Shown: positions 45,819 through 57,742 of the stretch, in pieces | How the letters are laid out: every line of letters starts with the position of its first letter | Position numbering within the stretch: the stretch's first letter is position 1 | NCBI RefSeq assembly: GCF_958295425.1 | Contig: NC_081149.1 | Coordinates: 434,001-498,000, forward strand | Direction: 5' to 3' | Length of the DNA stretch: 64,000 nt | Origin: Solea solea | Lineage: Eukaryota; Chordata; Actinopteri; Pleuronectiformes; Soleidae | Program-made: the position numbers and the translations under genes | The notes under the pieces: model-generated | What the model saw: the letters and a program-made list of their open reading frames with translations, nothing else | What the model was told of the DNA's origin: nothing | The model's database searches: none

Positions 45819-48800
45819 CAAAAAACACACCCGAACGGCTGACCTTTGACCTTTCAGAAGGTTGCACAGGTCTGAAACTCGGCACCCTAGATCAGCCTTA
45901 GTCCCTGATACACACACGGAAAAATCAGACTCCTGGCTCAATGCCTTTAGGAATTATTACAAAAAACACACCCGAACGGCTGACCTTTGACCTTTCCAAA
46001 GGTTGCACGGGTCTGAAACTCGACACCCTGGATTAGCCTTAGTCCCTGATACACATACGGAAAAATCAGACTCCTGGCTTAATGCCTTTAGGAATTATTA
46101 CAAAAAACACACCCGAACGGCTGACCTTTGACCTTTCCAAAGGTTGCACGGGTCTGAAACTCGGCATCCTGGATTAGCCTTAGTCCCTGATACACATACA
46201 GAAAAATCAGACTCCTGGCTAAATGCCTTTAGGAATTATTACAAAAAACACACCCGAACGGCTGACCATTGACCTTTTCCGAAAGTTGCACAGGTCTGAA
46301 ACTCGGCAACCGGGATAAGCTTTAGTCCCTGATACACATACGGAAAAATCAGACTCCTGACTCAATGCCTTCAGGAATTATTACAAAAAACACACCACAG
46401 CGGCTGACCTTTGACCTTTCCAAAGGTTGCACGGGTCTGAAACTCTGCACCCTGGATCAGCCAGGAGTCCCTGATACACATACGGAGAAATCAGCATCCG
46501 GGTTCATTGCCTTTAGGAATTATTGAAGAAAAGACAGTTTCCCACCTTTCTTACGTTTGAATTTTACAGACTGTGATTTTGGCAGTTTTTTTTGGCCAGG
46601 GGGAAAAAAGCCCAAAGTCCTGTGTCCAAAAACTGAAAATCAGGTCATGTCAGACTCTATACAGTCTTAGACTCTTTGGCCAGAGTGGAAGTTTTGGAGG
46701 AACTACATTTCTACAGGTCGCAGGAGTGTGAATATTTCATATGTCGTTTGGGGTCCCAAGACGAGCGGAACGACGAGGGTACATTAGTATATCTTATAAG
46801 ATGTTAACTTTATTTGTGAGGTTTATGTTATGGGACAGTAGAAAATGAAAAAAAATCAGAAAACAGTCGTATTCCAGCTGAATGCGCACAAAAACAGACA
46901 CAAATAGAAAAACACATCCAAACAGTGAAATCATTGCAAAATCAAACAGTGAGGGTACCGAAGAATATCTTATAAGATGTTAACTTTATTTGTGAGGTTT
47001 ATGTTATGGGACAGTAGAAAAATGAAAAAAAAATCAGAAAACAGTCATATTCCAGCTTACTGCACACAAAAACAGACAAAAATAGAAAAACACATTCAAA
47101 CAGTGAAATCATTGCAAAATCAAACACTGAAGGTATATAACTATATCTTATAAGATGTTAAATTTATTTGTGAGGTTTATGTTATGGGACAGTAGAAAAA
47201 TGAAAAAAAATCAGAAAACAGCCGTATCCCTGCTGAATGCACACAAAAACAGAGACAAATAGAAAAACACATCCAAACAGTGAAATCATTGCAAAATCAA
47301 ACACTGAAGGTATATAACTATATCTTATAAGATTTTAACTTTATTTGTGAGGTTTATGTTATGGGACAGTAGAAAAATGAAAAAAATTGCGAAAACAGCC
47401 GTATCCCTGCTGAATGCGCACAAAAACAGACACAAATAGAAAAACACATCCAAACAGTAAAATCATTATAAATTCAAACACTGAGGGTACATCAATATAC
47501 CTTATAAGATGTTAACTTCATATTATAGGACAGTAGAAAAAAGATTAAAATACCCTCGATCAGCCTTAGTCTCTGATACACATACGGAAAAATCAGACTC
47601 CTGGCTTAATGCCTTTAGGAATTATTACAAAAAACACACCTAAACGGCTGACCTTTGACCTTTCCGAAGGTTACACAGGTCTGAAACTCGGCACCCTAGA
47701 TTAGCCTTAGTCCCTGATACACATACGGAAAAATCAGACTCCTGGCTCAATGCCTTTAGGAATTATTACAAAAAACACACCACAGCGGCTGACCTTTGAC
47801 CTTTCCGAAGGTTGCACAGGTCTGAAACTCGGCACCCTGGATCAGCTTTAGTCCCTGATACACACACGGAAAAATCAGACTCCTGGCTCAATGCCTTTAG
47901 GAATTATTACAAAAAACACACCCGAACGGCTGACCATTGACCTTTTCCGAAAGTTGCACAGGTCTGAAACTCGGCAACCGTGATAAGCTTTAGTCCCTGA
48001 TACACATACGGAAAAATCAGACTCCTGACTCAATGCCTTTAGGAATTATTACAATAAACACACCTAAACGGCTGACCTTTGACCTTTCCGAAGGTTACAC
48101 AGGTCTGAAACTCGGCACCCTAGATTAGCCTTAGTCCCTGATACACATACGGAAAAATCAGACTCCTGGCTCAATGCCTTTAGGAATTATTACAAAAAAC
48201 ACACCACAGCGGCTGACCTTTGACCTTTCCGAAGGTTGCACAGGTCTGAAACTCGGCACCCTGGATCAGCCTTAGTCCCTGATACACACACGGAAAAATC
48301 AGACTCCTGGCTCAATGCCTTTAGGAATTATTACAAAAAACACACCCGAACCGCTGACCTTTGACCTTTCCAAAGCTTGCACGGGTCTGAAACTCGGCAC
48401 CCTGGATTAGCCTTAGTCCCTGATACACATACGGAAAAATCAGACTCCTGGCTTAATGCCTTTAGGAATTATTACAAAAAACACACCCGAACGGCTGACC
48501 ATTGACCTTTTCCGAAAGTTGCACAGGTCTGAAACTCGGCAACCGTGATAACCTTTAGTCCCTGATACACATACGGAAAAATCAGACTCCTGACTCAATG
48601 CCTTTAGGAATTATTACAATAAACACACCTAAACGGCTGACCTTTGACCTTTCCGAAGGTTACACAGGTCTGAAACTCGGCACCCTAGATTAGCCTTAGT
48701 CCCTGATACACATACGGAAAAATCAGACTCCTGGCTTAATGCCTTTAGGAATTATTACAAAAAACACACCCGAACGGCTGACCATTGACCTTTCCGAAGG

Positions 48801-50098
48801 TTGCACAGGTCTGAAACTCGGCAACCGGGATCAGCCTTAGTCCCTGATACACACACGGAAAAATCAGACTCCTGGCTCAATGCCTTTAGGAATTATTACA
48901 AAAAACACACCCGAACGGCTGACCTTTGACCTTTCCAAAGCTTGCACGGGTCTGAAACTCGGCACCCTGGATTAGCCTTAGTCCCTGATACACATACGGA
49001 AAAATCAGACTCCTGGCTTAATGCCTTTAGGAATTATTACAAAAAACACACCCGAACGGCTGACCATTGACCTTTTCCGAAAGTTGCACAGGTCTGAAAC
49101 TCGGCAACCGTGATAAGCTTTAGTCCCTGATACACATACGGAAAAATCAGACTCCTGACTCAATGCCTTTAGGAATTATTACAATAAACACACCTAAACG
49201 GCTGACCTTTGACCTTTCCGAAGGTTACACAGGTCTGAAACTCGGCACCCTAGATTAGCCTTAGTCCCTGATACACATACGGAAAAATCAGACTCCTGGC
49301 TTAATGCCTTTAGGAATTATTACAAAAAACACACCCGAACGGCTAACCATTGACCTTTCCGAAGGTTGCACAGGTCTGAAACTCGGCACCCTGGATCAGC
49401 CTTAGTCCCTATACACACACGGAAAAATCAGACTCCTGGCTCAATGCCTTTAGGAATTATTACAAAAAACACACCACAGCGGCTGACCTTTGACCTTTCC
49501 AAAGGTTGCACGGGTCTGAAACTCGGCACCCTGGATCAGCCAGGAGTCCCTGATACACATACGGAGAAATCAGCATCCGGGCTCATTGCCTTTAGGAATT
49601 ATTGAAGAAAAGACAGTTTCCCACCTTTCTTACGTTTGAATTTTACAGACTGTGTTTTTGGCAGTATTTGGCCCGGGGGAAAAAAGCCCAAAGTCCTGTG
49701 TCCAAAAACTGAAAATCAGGTCATGTCAGACTCTATACAGTCTTAGACTCTTTGGCCAGAGTGGAAGTTTTGGAGGGACTACATTTCTACAGGTCGCAGG
49801 AGTGTGAATATTTCATATGTCGTTTGGGGTCCCAAGACGAGCGGAACGACGAGGGTACATTAGTATATCTTATAAGATGTTAACTTTATTTGTGAGGTTT
49901 ATGTTATGGGACAGTAGAAAAATGAAAAAAAATCAGAAAACAGTCGTATTCCAGCTGAATGCGCACAAAAACAGACAAAAATAGAAAAACACATTTAAAC
50001 AGTGAAATCATTGCAAAATCAAACACTGAAGGTATATAACTATATCTTATAAGATGTTAACTTTATTTGTGAGTTTTATGTTATGGGACAGTAGAAAC

Positions 50099-50153
50099 AG
50101 TTTCAGACCCGTGCAACCTTTGGAAAGGTCAAAGGTCAGCCGTTCGGGTGTGT
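50099..50153 (-). repeat. 55-bp inverted piece of repeat A inside repeat C, copy 1
   Basis: Within a C unit, after 'gtagaaac', the sequence is the exact reverse complement of an A segment (from 'acacacccgaacgg' to 'ggtctgaaact'). C then resumes at 'ctgaatgcgcac'. It replaces about 35-40 bp of normal C. The piece contains a perfect DR1 site in plus orientation (50126-50138). Confidence 0.9.
50126..50138 (+). promoter_or_regulatory. Perfect DR1 site in the inverted A piece
   Basis: AGGTCAAAGGTCA read on the plus strand, opposite to all DR1 sites in the A arrays. Confidence 0.55.
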
Positions 50154-50389
50154 CTGAATGCGCACAAAAACAGACACAAATATAAAAACACATCCGAACA
50201 GTGAAATCATTATAAATTCAAACACTGAGGGTACATCAATATACCTTATAAGATGTTAACTTCATATTATAGGACAGTAGAAAAAAGATTAAAATACCCT
50301 TGATCAGCCTTAGTCCCTGATACACATACGGAAAAATCAGACTCCTGGCTTAATGCCTTTAGGAATTATTACAAAAAACACACCTAAAC

Positions 50390-51207
50390 ATCAGAGCAGA
50401 CATCCCCCCCATTCTCCCCTGCACATCGGAGGAACAGCGGTGGAAGTGGTCTCCAGCTTCAGGTACCTGGGCGTGCATCTCAAGGACGACCTCACCTGGA
50501 GCAGCAACACTTCCAGCCTGGTCCGGAAGGCACACCAGCGCCTCTACTTCCTCAGGAGGCTGAGACGCGCTGGACTAGGAAGGTCAGCCCTTATCACCTT
50601 CTACAGATGTGTAGTGGAGAGTGTCCTGTGCTCCTGCATCACTGTGTGGCACGGCAGCTGCTCTGCAGCAGAGTGGTGAAAGCTGCACAGAGAACCGTGG
50701 GCAGCAGCCTCCCCACCATCACGGACATCTTCACCTCCAGATGCCCTGGGCTACCTGCATCATGAGAGATCCCACTCACCCGGCACACACACTGTTCACC
50801 CCCCTCCCCTCAGGCAGGAGGCTACGGAGCATCAAGAGCAGCACTACGAGACTGAGGAACAGCTTCTTCCCTGGAGCTGTCAGACTCCTTAACTCTCTGT
50901 AACCCCATAGCCCTGCTGCCCCCACCCCCCACGTACTGTACTTTGCACATGCCTCCAGTACCGTACACACCCTTGCACCAAATTCTTTTTTGCACAGCAC
51001 CTTACCTCCAGAGGTTTAAAGTTTTGATCTCTTTTAATTTATATTTTGTTAAGTTAAACTGTTGGTTCTTATTTCTTATTTTCTTATTCTTCTTATTGCT
51101 GGGCCGACCGGGTTCTGGAGAGACTGATTTTCGTTCTGACCTCATGTCTAATGTGTGTTAGTATGACAATGAAGAAATCTTGAATCTTGAATCTTGAATC
51201 TTGAATC
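50390..51207 (+). mobile_element. CR1/L2/Rex1-group LINE 3' end, copy 1
   Basis: A 5'-truncated LINE of about 818 bp in an A unit, with a short target duplication TAAA(C) (50385-50389 and 51208-51212) and a (TTGAATC)n tail. Broken coding sequence remains: FRYLGVHLKDDLTW and KAHQRLYFLRRLRRAGL, then CITVWHGSC before a TGA at 50677. Pieces of PTHPAHTLFTPLPSGRRLRS and LRNSFFPGAV follow in another frame (~50765-50900). Confidence 0.9.
50410..50902 (+). pseudogene. Broken LINE reverse transcriptase C-terminus, copy 1
   Basis: Post-catalytic RT region of the LINE in two frames separated by a shift and stop near 50679. The catalytic FADD lies upstream of the truncation and is absent. Confidence 0.8.
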
Positions 51208-52649
51208 TAAACGGCTGACCTTTGACCTTTCCGAAGGTTACACAGGTCTGAAACTCGGCACCCTAGATTAGCCTTAGTCCCTGATACACATACGGAAAAA
51301 TCAGACTCCTGGCTCAATGCCTTTAGGAATTATTACAAAAAACACACCCGAATGGCTGACCATTGACCTTTCCGAAGGTTGCACAGGTCTGAAACTCGGC
51401 TACCGGGATAATCTTTAGTCCCTGATACACATACGGAAAGATCAGACTCCTGACTCAATGCCTTTAGGAATTATTACAAAAAACACACCCGAACGGCTGA
51501 CCATTGACCTTTCCGAAGGTTGCACAGGCCTGAAACTCTGCACCCTGGATCAGCCAGGAGTCCCTGATACACATACGGAGAAATCAGCATCCGGGTTCAT
51601 TGCCTTTAGGAATTATTGAAGAAAAGACAGTTTCCCACCTTTCTTACGTTTGAATTTTACAGACTGTGATTTTGGCAGTTTTTTTTGGCCAGGGGGAAAA
51701 AAGCCCAAAGTCCTGTGTCCAAAAACTGAAAATCAGGTCATGTCAGACTCTATACAGTCTTAGACTCTTTGGCCAGAGTGGAAGTTTTGGAGGAACTACA
51801 TTTCTACAGGTCGCAGGAGTGTGAATATTTCATATGTCGTTTGGGGTCCCAAGACGAGCGGAACGACGAGGGTACATTAGTATATCTTATAAGATGTTAA
51901 CTTTATTTGTGAGGTTTATGTTATGGGACAGTAGAAAATGAAAAAAAATCAGAAAACAGTCGTATTCCAGCTGAATGCGCACAAAAACAGACACAAATAG
52001 AAAAACACATCCAAACAGTGAAATCATTGCAAAATCAAACAGTGAGGGTACCGAAGAATATCTTATAAGATGTTAACTTTATTTGTGAGGTTTATGTTAT
52101 GGGACAGTAGAAAAATGAAAAAAAAATCAGAAAACAGTCATATTCCAGCTTACTGCACACAAAAACAGACAAAAATAGAAAAACACATTCAAACAGTGAA
52201 ATCATTGCAAAATCAAACACTGAAGGTATTTAACTATATCTTATAAGATGTTAAATTTATTTGTGAGGTTTATGTTATGGGACAGTAGAAAAATGAAAAA
52301 AAATCAGAAAACAGCCGTATCCCTGCTGAATGCACACAAAAACAGAGACAAATAGAAAAACACATCCAAACAGTGAAATCATTGCAAAATCAAACACTGA
52401 AGGTATATAACTATATCTTATAAGATTTTAACTTTATTTGTGAGGTTTATGTTATGGGACAGTAGAAAAATGAAAAAAATTGCGAAAACAGCCGTATCCC
52501 TGCTGAATGCGCACAAAAACAGACACAAATAGAAAAACACATCCAAACAGTAAAATCATTATAAATTCAAACACTGAGGGTACATCAATATACCTTATAA
52601 GATGTTAACTTCATATTATAGGACAGTAGAAAAAAGATTAAAATACCCT

Positions 52650-55399
52650 CGATCAGCCTTAGTCTCTGATACACATACGGAAAAATCAGACTCCTGGCTT
52701 AATGCCTTTAGGAATTATTACAAAAAACACACCTAAACGGCTGACCTTTGACCTTTCCGAAGGTTACACAGGTCTGAAACTCGGCACCCTAGATTAGCCT
52801 TAGTCCCTGATACACATACGGAAAAATCAGACTCCTGGCTCAATGCCTTTAGGAATTATTACAAAAAACACACCACAGCGGCTGACCTTTGACCTTTCCG
52901 AAGGTTGCACAGGTCTGAAACTCGGCACCCTGGATCAGCCTTAGTCCCTGATACACACACGGAAAAATCAGACTCCTGGCTCAATGCCTTTAGGAATTAT
53001 TACAAAAAACACACCCGAACGGCTGACCATTGACCTTTTCCGAAAGTTGCACAGGTCTGAAACTCGGCAACCGTGATAAGCTTTAGTCCCTGATACACAT
53101 ACGGAAAAATCAGACTCCTGACTCAATGCCTTTAGGAATTATTACAATAAACACACCTAAACGGCTGACCTTTGACCTTTCCGAAGGTTACACAGGTCTG
53201 AAACTCGGCACCCTAGATTAGCCTTAGTCCCTGATACACATACGGAAAAATCAGACTCCTGGCTCAATGCCTTTAGGAATTATTACAAAAAACACACCAC
53301 AGCGGCTGACCTTTGACCTTTCCGAAGGTTGCACAGGTCTGAAACTCGGCACCCTGGATCAGCCTTAGTCCCTGATACACACACGGAAAAATCAGACTCC
53401 TGGCTCAATGCCTTTAGGAATTATTACAAAAAACACACCCGAACCGCTGACCTTTGACCTTTCCAAAGCTTGCACGGGTCTGAAACTCGGCACCCTGGAT
53501 TAGCCTTAGTCCCTGATACACATACGGAAAAATCAGACTCCTGGCTTAATGCCTTTAGGAATTATTACAAAAAACACACCCGAACGGCTGACCATTGACC
53601 TTTTCCGAAAGTTGCACAGGTCTGAAACTCGGCAACCGTGATAAGCTTTAGTCCCTGATACACATACGGAAAAATCAGACTCCTGACTCAATGCCTTTAG
53701 GAATTATTACAATAAACACACCTAAACGGCTGACCTTTGACCTTTCCGAAGGTTACACAGGTCTGAAACTCGGCACCCTAGATTAGCCTTAGTCCCTGAT
53801 ACACATACGGAAAAATCAGACTCCTGGCTTAATGCCTTTAGGAATTATTACAAAAAACACACCCGAACGGCTGACCATTGACCTTTCCGAAGGTTGCACA
53901 GGTCTGAAACTCGGCAACCGGGATCAGCCTTAGTCCCTGATACACACACGGAAAAATCAGACTCCTGGCTCAATGCCTTTAGGAATTATTACAAAAAACA
54001 CACCCGAACGGCTGACCTTTGACCTTTCCAAAGCTTGCACGGGTCTGAAACTCGGCACCCTGGATTAGCCTTAGTCCCTGATACACATACGGAAAAATCA
54101 GACTCCTGGCTTAATGCCTTTAGGAATTATTACAAAAAACACACCCGAACGGCTGACCATTGACCTTTTCCGAAAGTTGCACAGGTCTGAAACTCGGCAA
54201 CCGTGATAAGCTTTAGTCCCTGATACACATACGGAAAAATCAGACTCCTGACTCAATGCCTTTAGGAATTATTACAATAAACACACCTAAACGGCTGACC
54301 TTTGACCTTTCCGAAGGTTACACAGGTCTGAAACTCGGCACCCTAGATTAGCCTTAGTCCCTGATACACATACGGAAAAATCAGACTCCTGGCTTAATGC
54401 CTTTAGGAATTATTACAAAAAACACACCCGAACGGCTGACCATTGACCTTTCCGAAGGTTGCACAGGTCTGAAACTCGGCACCCTGGATCAGCCTTAGTC
54501 CCTATACACACACGGAAAAATCAGACTCCTGGCTCAATGCCTTTAGGAATTATTACAAAAAACACACCACAGCGGCTGACCTTTGACCTTTCCAAAGGTT
54601 GCACGGGTCTGAAACTCGGCACCCTGGATCAGCCAGGAGTCCCTGATACACATACGGAGAAATCAGCATCCGGGCTCATTGCCTTTAGGAATTATTGAAG
54701 AAAAGACAGTTTCCCACCTTTCTTACGTTTGAATTTTACAGACTGTGTTTTTGGCAGTATTTGGCCCGGGGGAAAAAAGCCCAAAGTCCTGTGTCCAAAA
54801 ACTGAAAATCAGGTCATGTCAGACTCTATACAGTCTTAGACTCTTTGGCCAGAGTGGAAGTTTTGGAGGGACTACATTTCTACAGGTCGCAGGAGTGTGA
54901 ATATTTCATATGTCGTTTGGGGTCCCAAGACGAGCGGAACGACGAGGGTACATTAGTATATCTTATAAGATGTTAACTTTATTTGTGAGGTTTATGTTAT
55001 GGGACAGTAGAAAAATGAAAAAAAATCAGAAAACAGTCGTATTCCAGCTGAATGCGCACAAAAACAGACAAAAATAGAAAAACACATTTAAACAGTGAAA
55101 TCATTGCAAAATCAAACACTGAAGGTATATAACTATATCTTATAAGATGTTAACTTTATTTGTGAGTTTTATGTTATGGGACAGTAGAAACAGTTTCAGA
55201 CCCGTGCAACCTTTGGAAAGGTCAAAGGTCAGCCGTTCGGGTGTGTCTGAATGCGCACAAAAACAGACACAAATATAAAAACACATCCGAACAGTGAAAT
55301 CATTATAAATTCAAACACTGAGGGTACATCAATATACCTTATAAGATGTTAACTTCATATTATAGGACAGTAGAAAAAAGATTAAAATACCCTTGATCA
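52650..55399 (+). repeat. A-B-C composite 18 (5.09-kb higher-order repeat, copy 2, first half)
   Basis: Copy of composite 16 offset by 5093 bp, with the same 14.5-unit A order, short B (54696-54973) and two C units. Confidence 0.92.
55192..55246 (-). repeat. 55-bp inverted piece of repeat A inside repeat C, copy 2
   Basis: Same as 50099-50153, offset by 5093 bp. Confidence 0.9.
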
Positions 55400-55482
55400 G
55401 CCTTAGTCCCTGATACACATACGGAAAAATCAGACTCCTGGCTTAATGCCTTTAGGAATTATTACAAAAAACACACCTAAAC

Positions 55483-56300
55483 ATCAGAGCAGACATCCCC
55501 CCCATTCTCCCCTGCACATCGGAGGAACAGCGGTGGAAGTGGTCTCCAGCTTCAGGTACCTGGGCGTGCATCTCAAGGACGACCTCACCTGGAGCAGCAA
55601 CACTTCCAGCCTGGTCCGGAAGGCACACCAGCGCCTCTACTTCCTCAGGAGGCTGAGACGCGCTGGACTAGGAAGGTCAGCCCTTATCACCTTCTACAGA
55701 TGTGTAGTGGAGAGTGTCCTGTGCTCCTGCATCACTGTGTGGCACGGCAGCTGCTCTGCAGCAGAGTGGTGAAAGCTGCACAGAGAACCGTGGGCAGCAG
55801 CCTCCCCACCATCACGGACATCTTCACCTCCAGATGCCCTGGGCTACCTGCATCATGAGAGATCCCACTCACCCGGCACACACACTGTTCACCCCCCTCC
55901 CCTCAGGCAGGAGGCTACGGAGCATCAAGAGCAGCACTACGAGACTGAGGAACAGCTTCTTCCCTGGAGCTGTCAGACTCCTTAACTCTCTGTAACCCCA
56001 TAGCCCTGCTGCCCCCACCCCCCACGTACTGTACTTTGCACATGCCTCCAGTACCGTACACACCCTTGCACCAAATTCTTTTTTGCACAGCACCTTACCT
56101 CCAGAGGTTTAAAGTTTTGATCTCTTTTAATTTATATTTTGTTAAGTTAAACTGTTGGTTCTTATTTCTTATTTTCTTATTCTTCTTATTGCTGGGCCGA
56201 CCGGGTTCTGGAGAGACTGATTTTCGTTCTGACCTCATGTCTAATGTGTGTTAGTATGACAATGAAGAAATCTTGAATCTTGAATCTTGAATCTTGAATC
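55483..56300 (+). mobile_element. CR1/L2/Rex1-group LINE 3' end, copy 2
   Basis: Copied with its satellite block from the element at 50390-51207 (same TAAAC flanks at 55478-55482 and 56301-56305, same frame breaks). Confidence 0.9.
55503..55995 (+). pseudogene. Broken LINE reverse transcriptase C-terminus, copy 2
   Basis: Same two-frame remnant as at 50410-50902, with the same stop and shift, so the damage predates the duplication. Confidence 0.8.
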
Positions 56301-57742
56301 TAAACGGCTGACCTTTGACCTTTCCGAAGGTTACACAGGTCTGAAACTCGGCACCCTAGATTAGCCTTAGTCCCTGATACACATACGGAAAAATCAGACT
56401 CCTGGCTCAATGCCTTTAGGAATTATTACAAAAAACACACCCGAATGGCTGACCATTGACCTTTCCGAAGGTTGCACAGGTCTGAAACTCGGCTACCGGG
56501 ATAATCTTTAGTCCCTGATACACATACGGAAAGATCAGACTCCTGACTCAATGCCTTTAGGAATTATTACAAAAAACACACCCGAACGGCTGACCATTGA
56601 CCTTTCCGAAGGTTGCACAGGCCTGAAACTCTGCACCCTGGATCAGCCAGGAGTCCCTGATACACATACGGAGAAATCAGCATCCGGGTTCATTGCCTTT
56701 AGGAATTATTGAAGAAAAGACAGTTTCCCACCTTTCTTACGTTTGAATTTTACAGACTGTGATTTTGGCAGTTTTTTTTGGCCAGGGGGAAAAAAGCCCA
56801 AAGTCCTGTGTCCAAAAACTGAAAATCAGGTCATGTCAGACTCTATACAGTCTTAGACTCTTTGGCCAGAGTGGAAGTTTTGGAGGAACTACATTTCTAC
56901 AGGTCGCAGGAGTGTGAATATTTCATATGTCGTTTGGGGTCCCAAGACGAGCGGAACGACGAGGGTACATTAGTATATCTTATAAGATGTTAACTTTATT
57001 TGTGAGGTTTATGTTATGGGACAGTAGAAAATGAAAAAAAATCAGAAAACAGTCGTATTCCAGCTGAATGCGCACAAAAACAGACACAAATAGAAAAACA
57101 CATCCAAACAGTGAAATCATTGCAAAATCAAACAGTGAGGGTACCGAAGAATATCTTATAAGATGTTAACTTTATTTGTGAGGTTTATGTTATGGGACAG
57201 TAGAAAAATGAAAAAAAATCAGAAAACAGTCATATTCCAGCTTACTGCACACAAAAACAGACAAAAATAGAAAAACACATTCAAACAGTGAAATCATTGC
57301 AAAATCAAACACTGAAGGTATATAACTATATCTTATAAGATGTTAAATTTATTTGTGAGGTTTATGTTATGGGACAGTAGAAAAATGAAAAAAAATCAGA
57401 AAACAGCCGTATCCCTGCTGAATGCACACAAAAACAGAGACAAATAGAAAAACACATCCAAACAGTGAAATCATTGCAAAATCAAACACTGAAGGTATAT
57501 AACTATATCTTATAAGATTTTAACTTTATTTGTGAGGTTTATGTTATGGGACAGTAGAAAAATGAAAAAAATTGCGAAAACAGCCGTATCCCTGCTGAAT
57601 GCGCACAAAAACAGACACAAATAGAAAAACACATCCAAACAGTAAAATCATTATACATTCAAACACTGAGGGTACATCAATATACCTTATAAGATGTTAA
57701 CTTCATATTATAGGACAGTAGAAAAAAGATTAAAATACCCTC

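Larger units (their letters stand above)
44418..47557 (+). repeat. A-B-C composite 15 (3.14-kb higher-order repeat, copy 2)
   Basis: Copy of composite 14 offset by 3140 bp, with few substitutions: 'ctcctggctaaatg' for 'ctcgtggctaaatg', 'gccttcagg' at ~46368, and 'gactgtgattttgg' in B at ~46570. The last marker is shared with composites 17 and 19. C four units plus fragment. Confidence 0.92.
47558..50306 (+). repeat. A-B-C composite 16 (first half of 5.09-kb higher-order repeat, copy 1)
   Basis: A about 14.5 units (47558-49602), the longest A array form here. By their variants the units follow a nested order. Call the types a ('cctaaacgg'), b ('cacagcgg'), c ('accattgacc..aaccgtgataa'), d ('aaagcttgcac') and e ('accattgacc..aaccgggatcag'). 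The order then reads a-b-c, a-b-d-c, a-e-d-c, then a-e and the terminal unit: a tetramer-based higher-order repeat of about 564 bp. B short form 49603-49880. C two units, the second carrying an inverted piece of A. Confidence 0.9.
50307..52649 (+). repeat. A-B-C composite 17 carrying a LINE (second half of 5.09-kb repeat, copy 1)
   Basis: A half unit interrupted by a LINE (50390-51207), then about 3 A units, B 51617-51893 with the 'gactgtgattttgg' marker of composite 15, and C four units plus fragment with the 'cagtcatattccagcttactgcac' type. Confidence 0.9.
55400..57742 (+). repeat. A-B-C composite 19 (5.09-kb higher-order repeat, copy 2, second half)
   Basis: Copy of composite 17: LINE, about 3 A units, B 56711-56986, C four units plus fragment. 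Confidence 0.92.
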
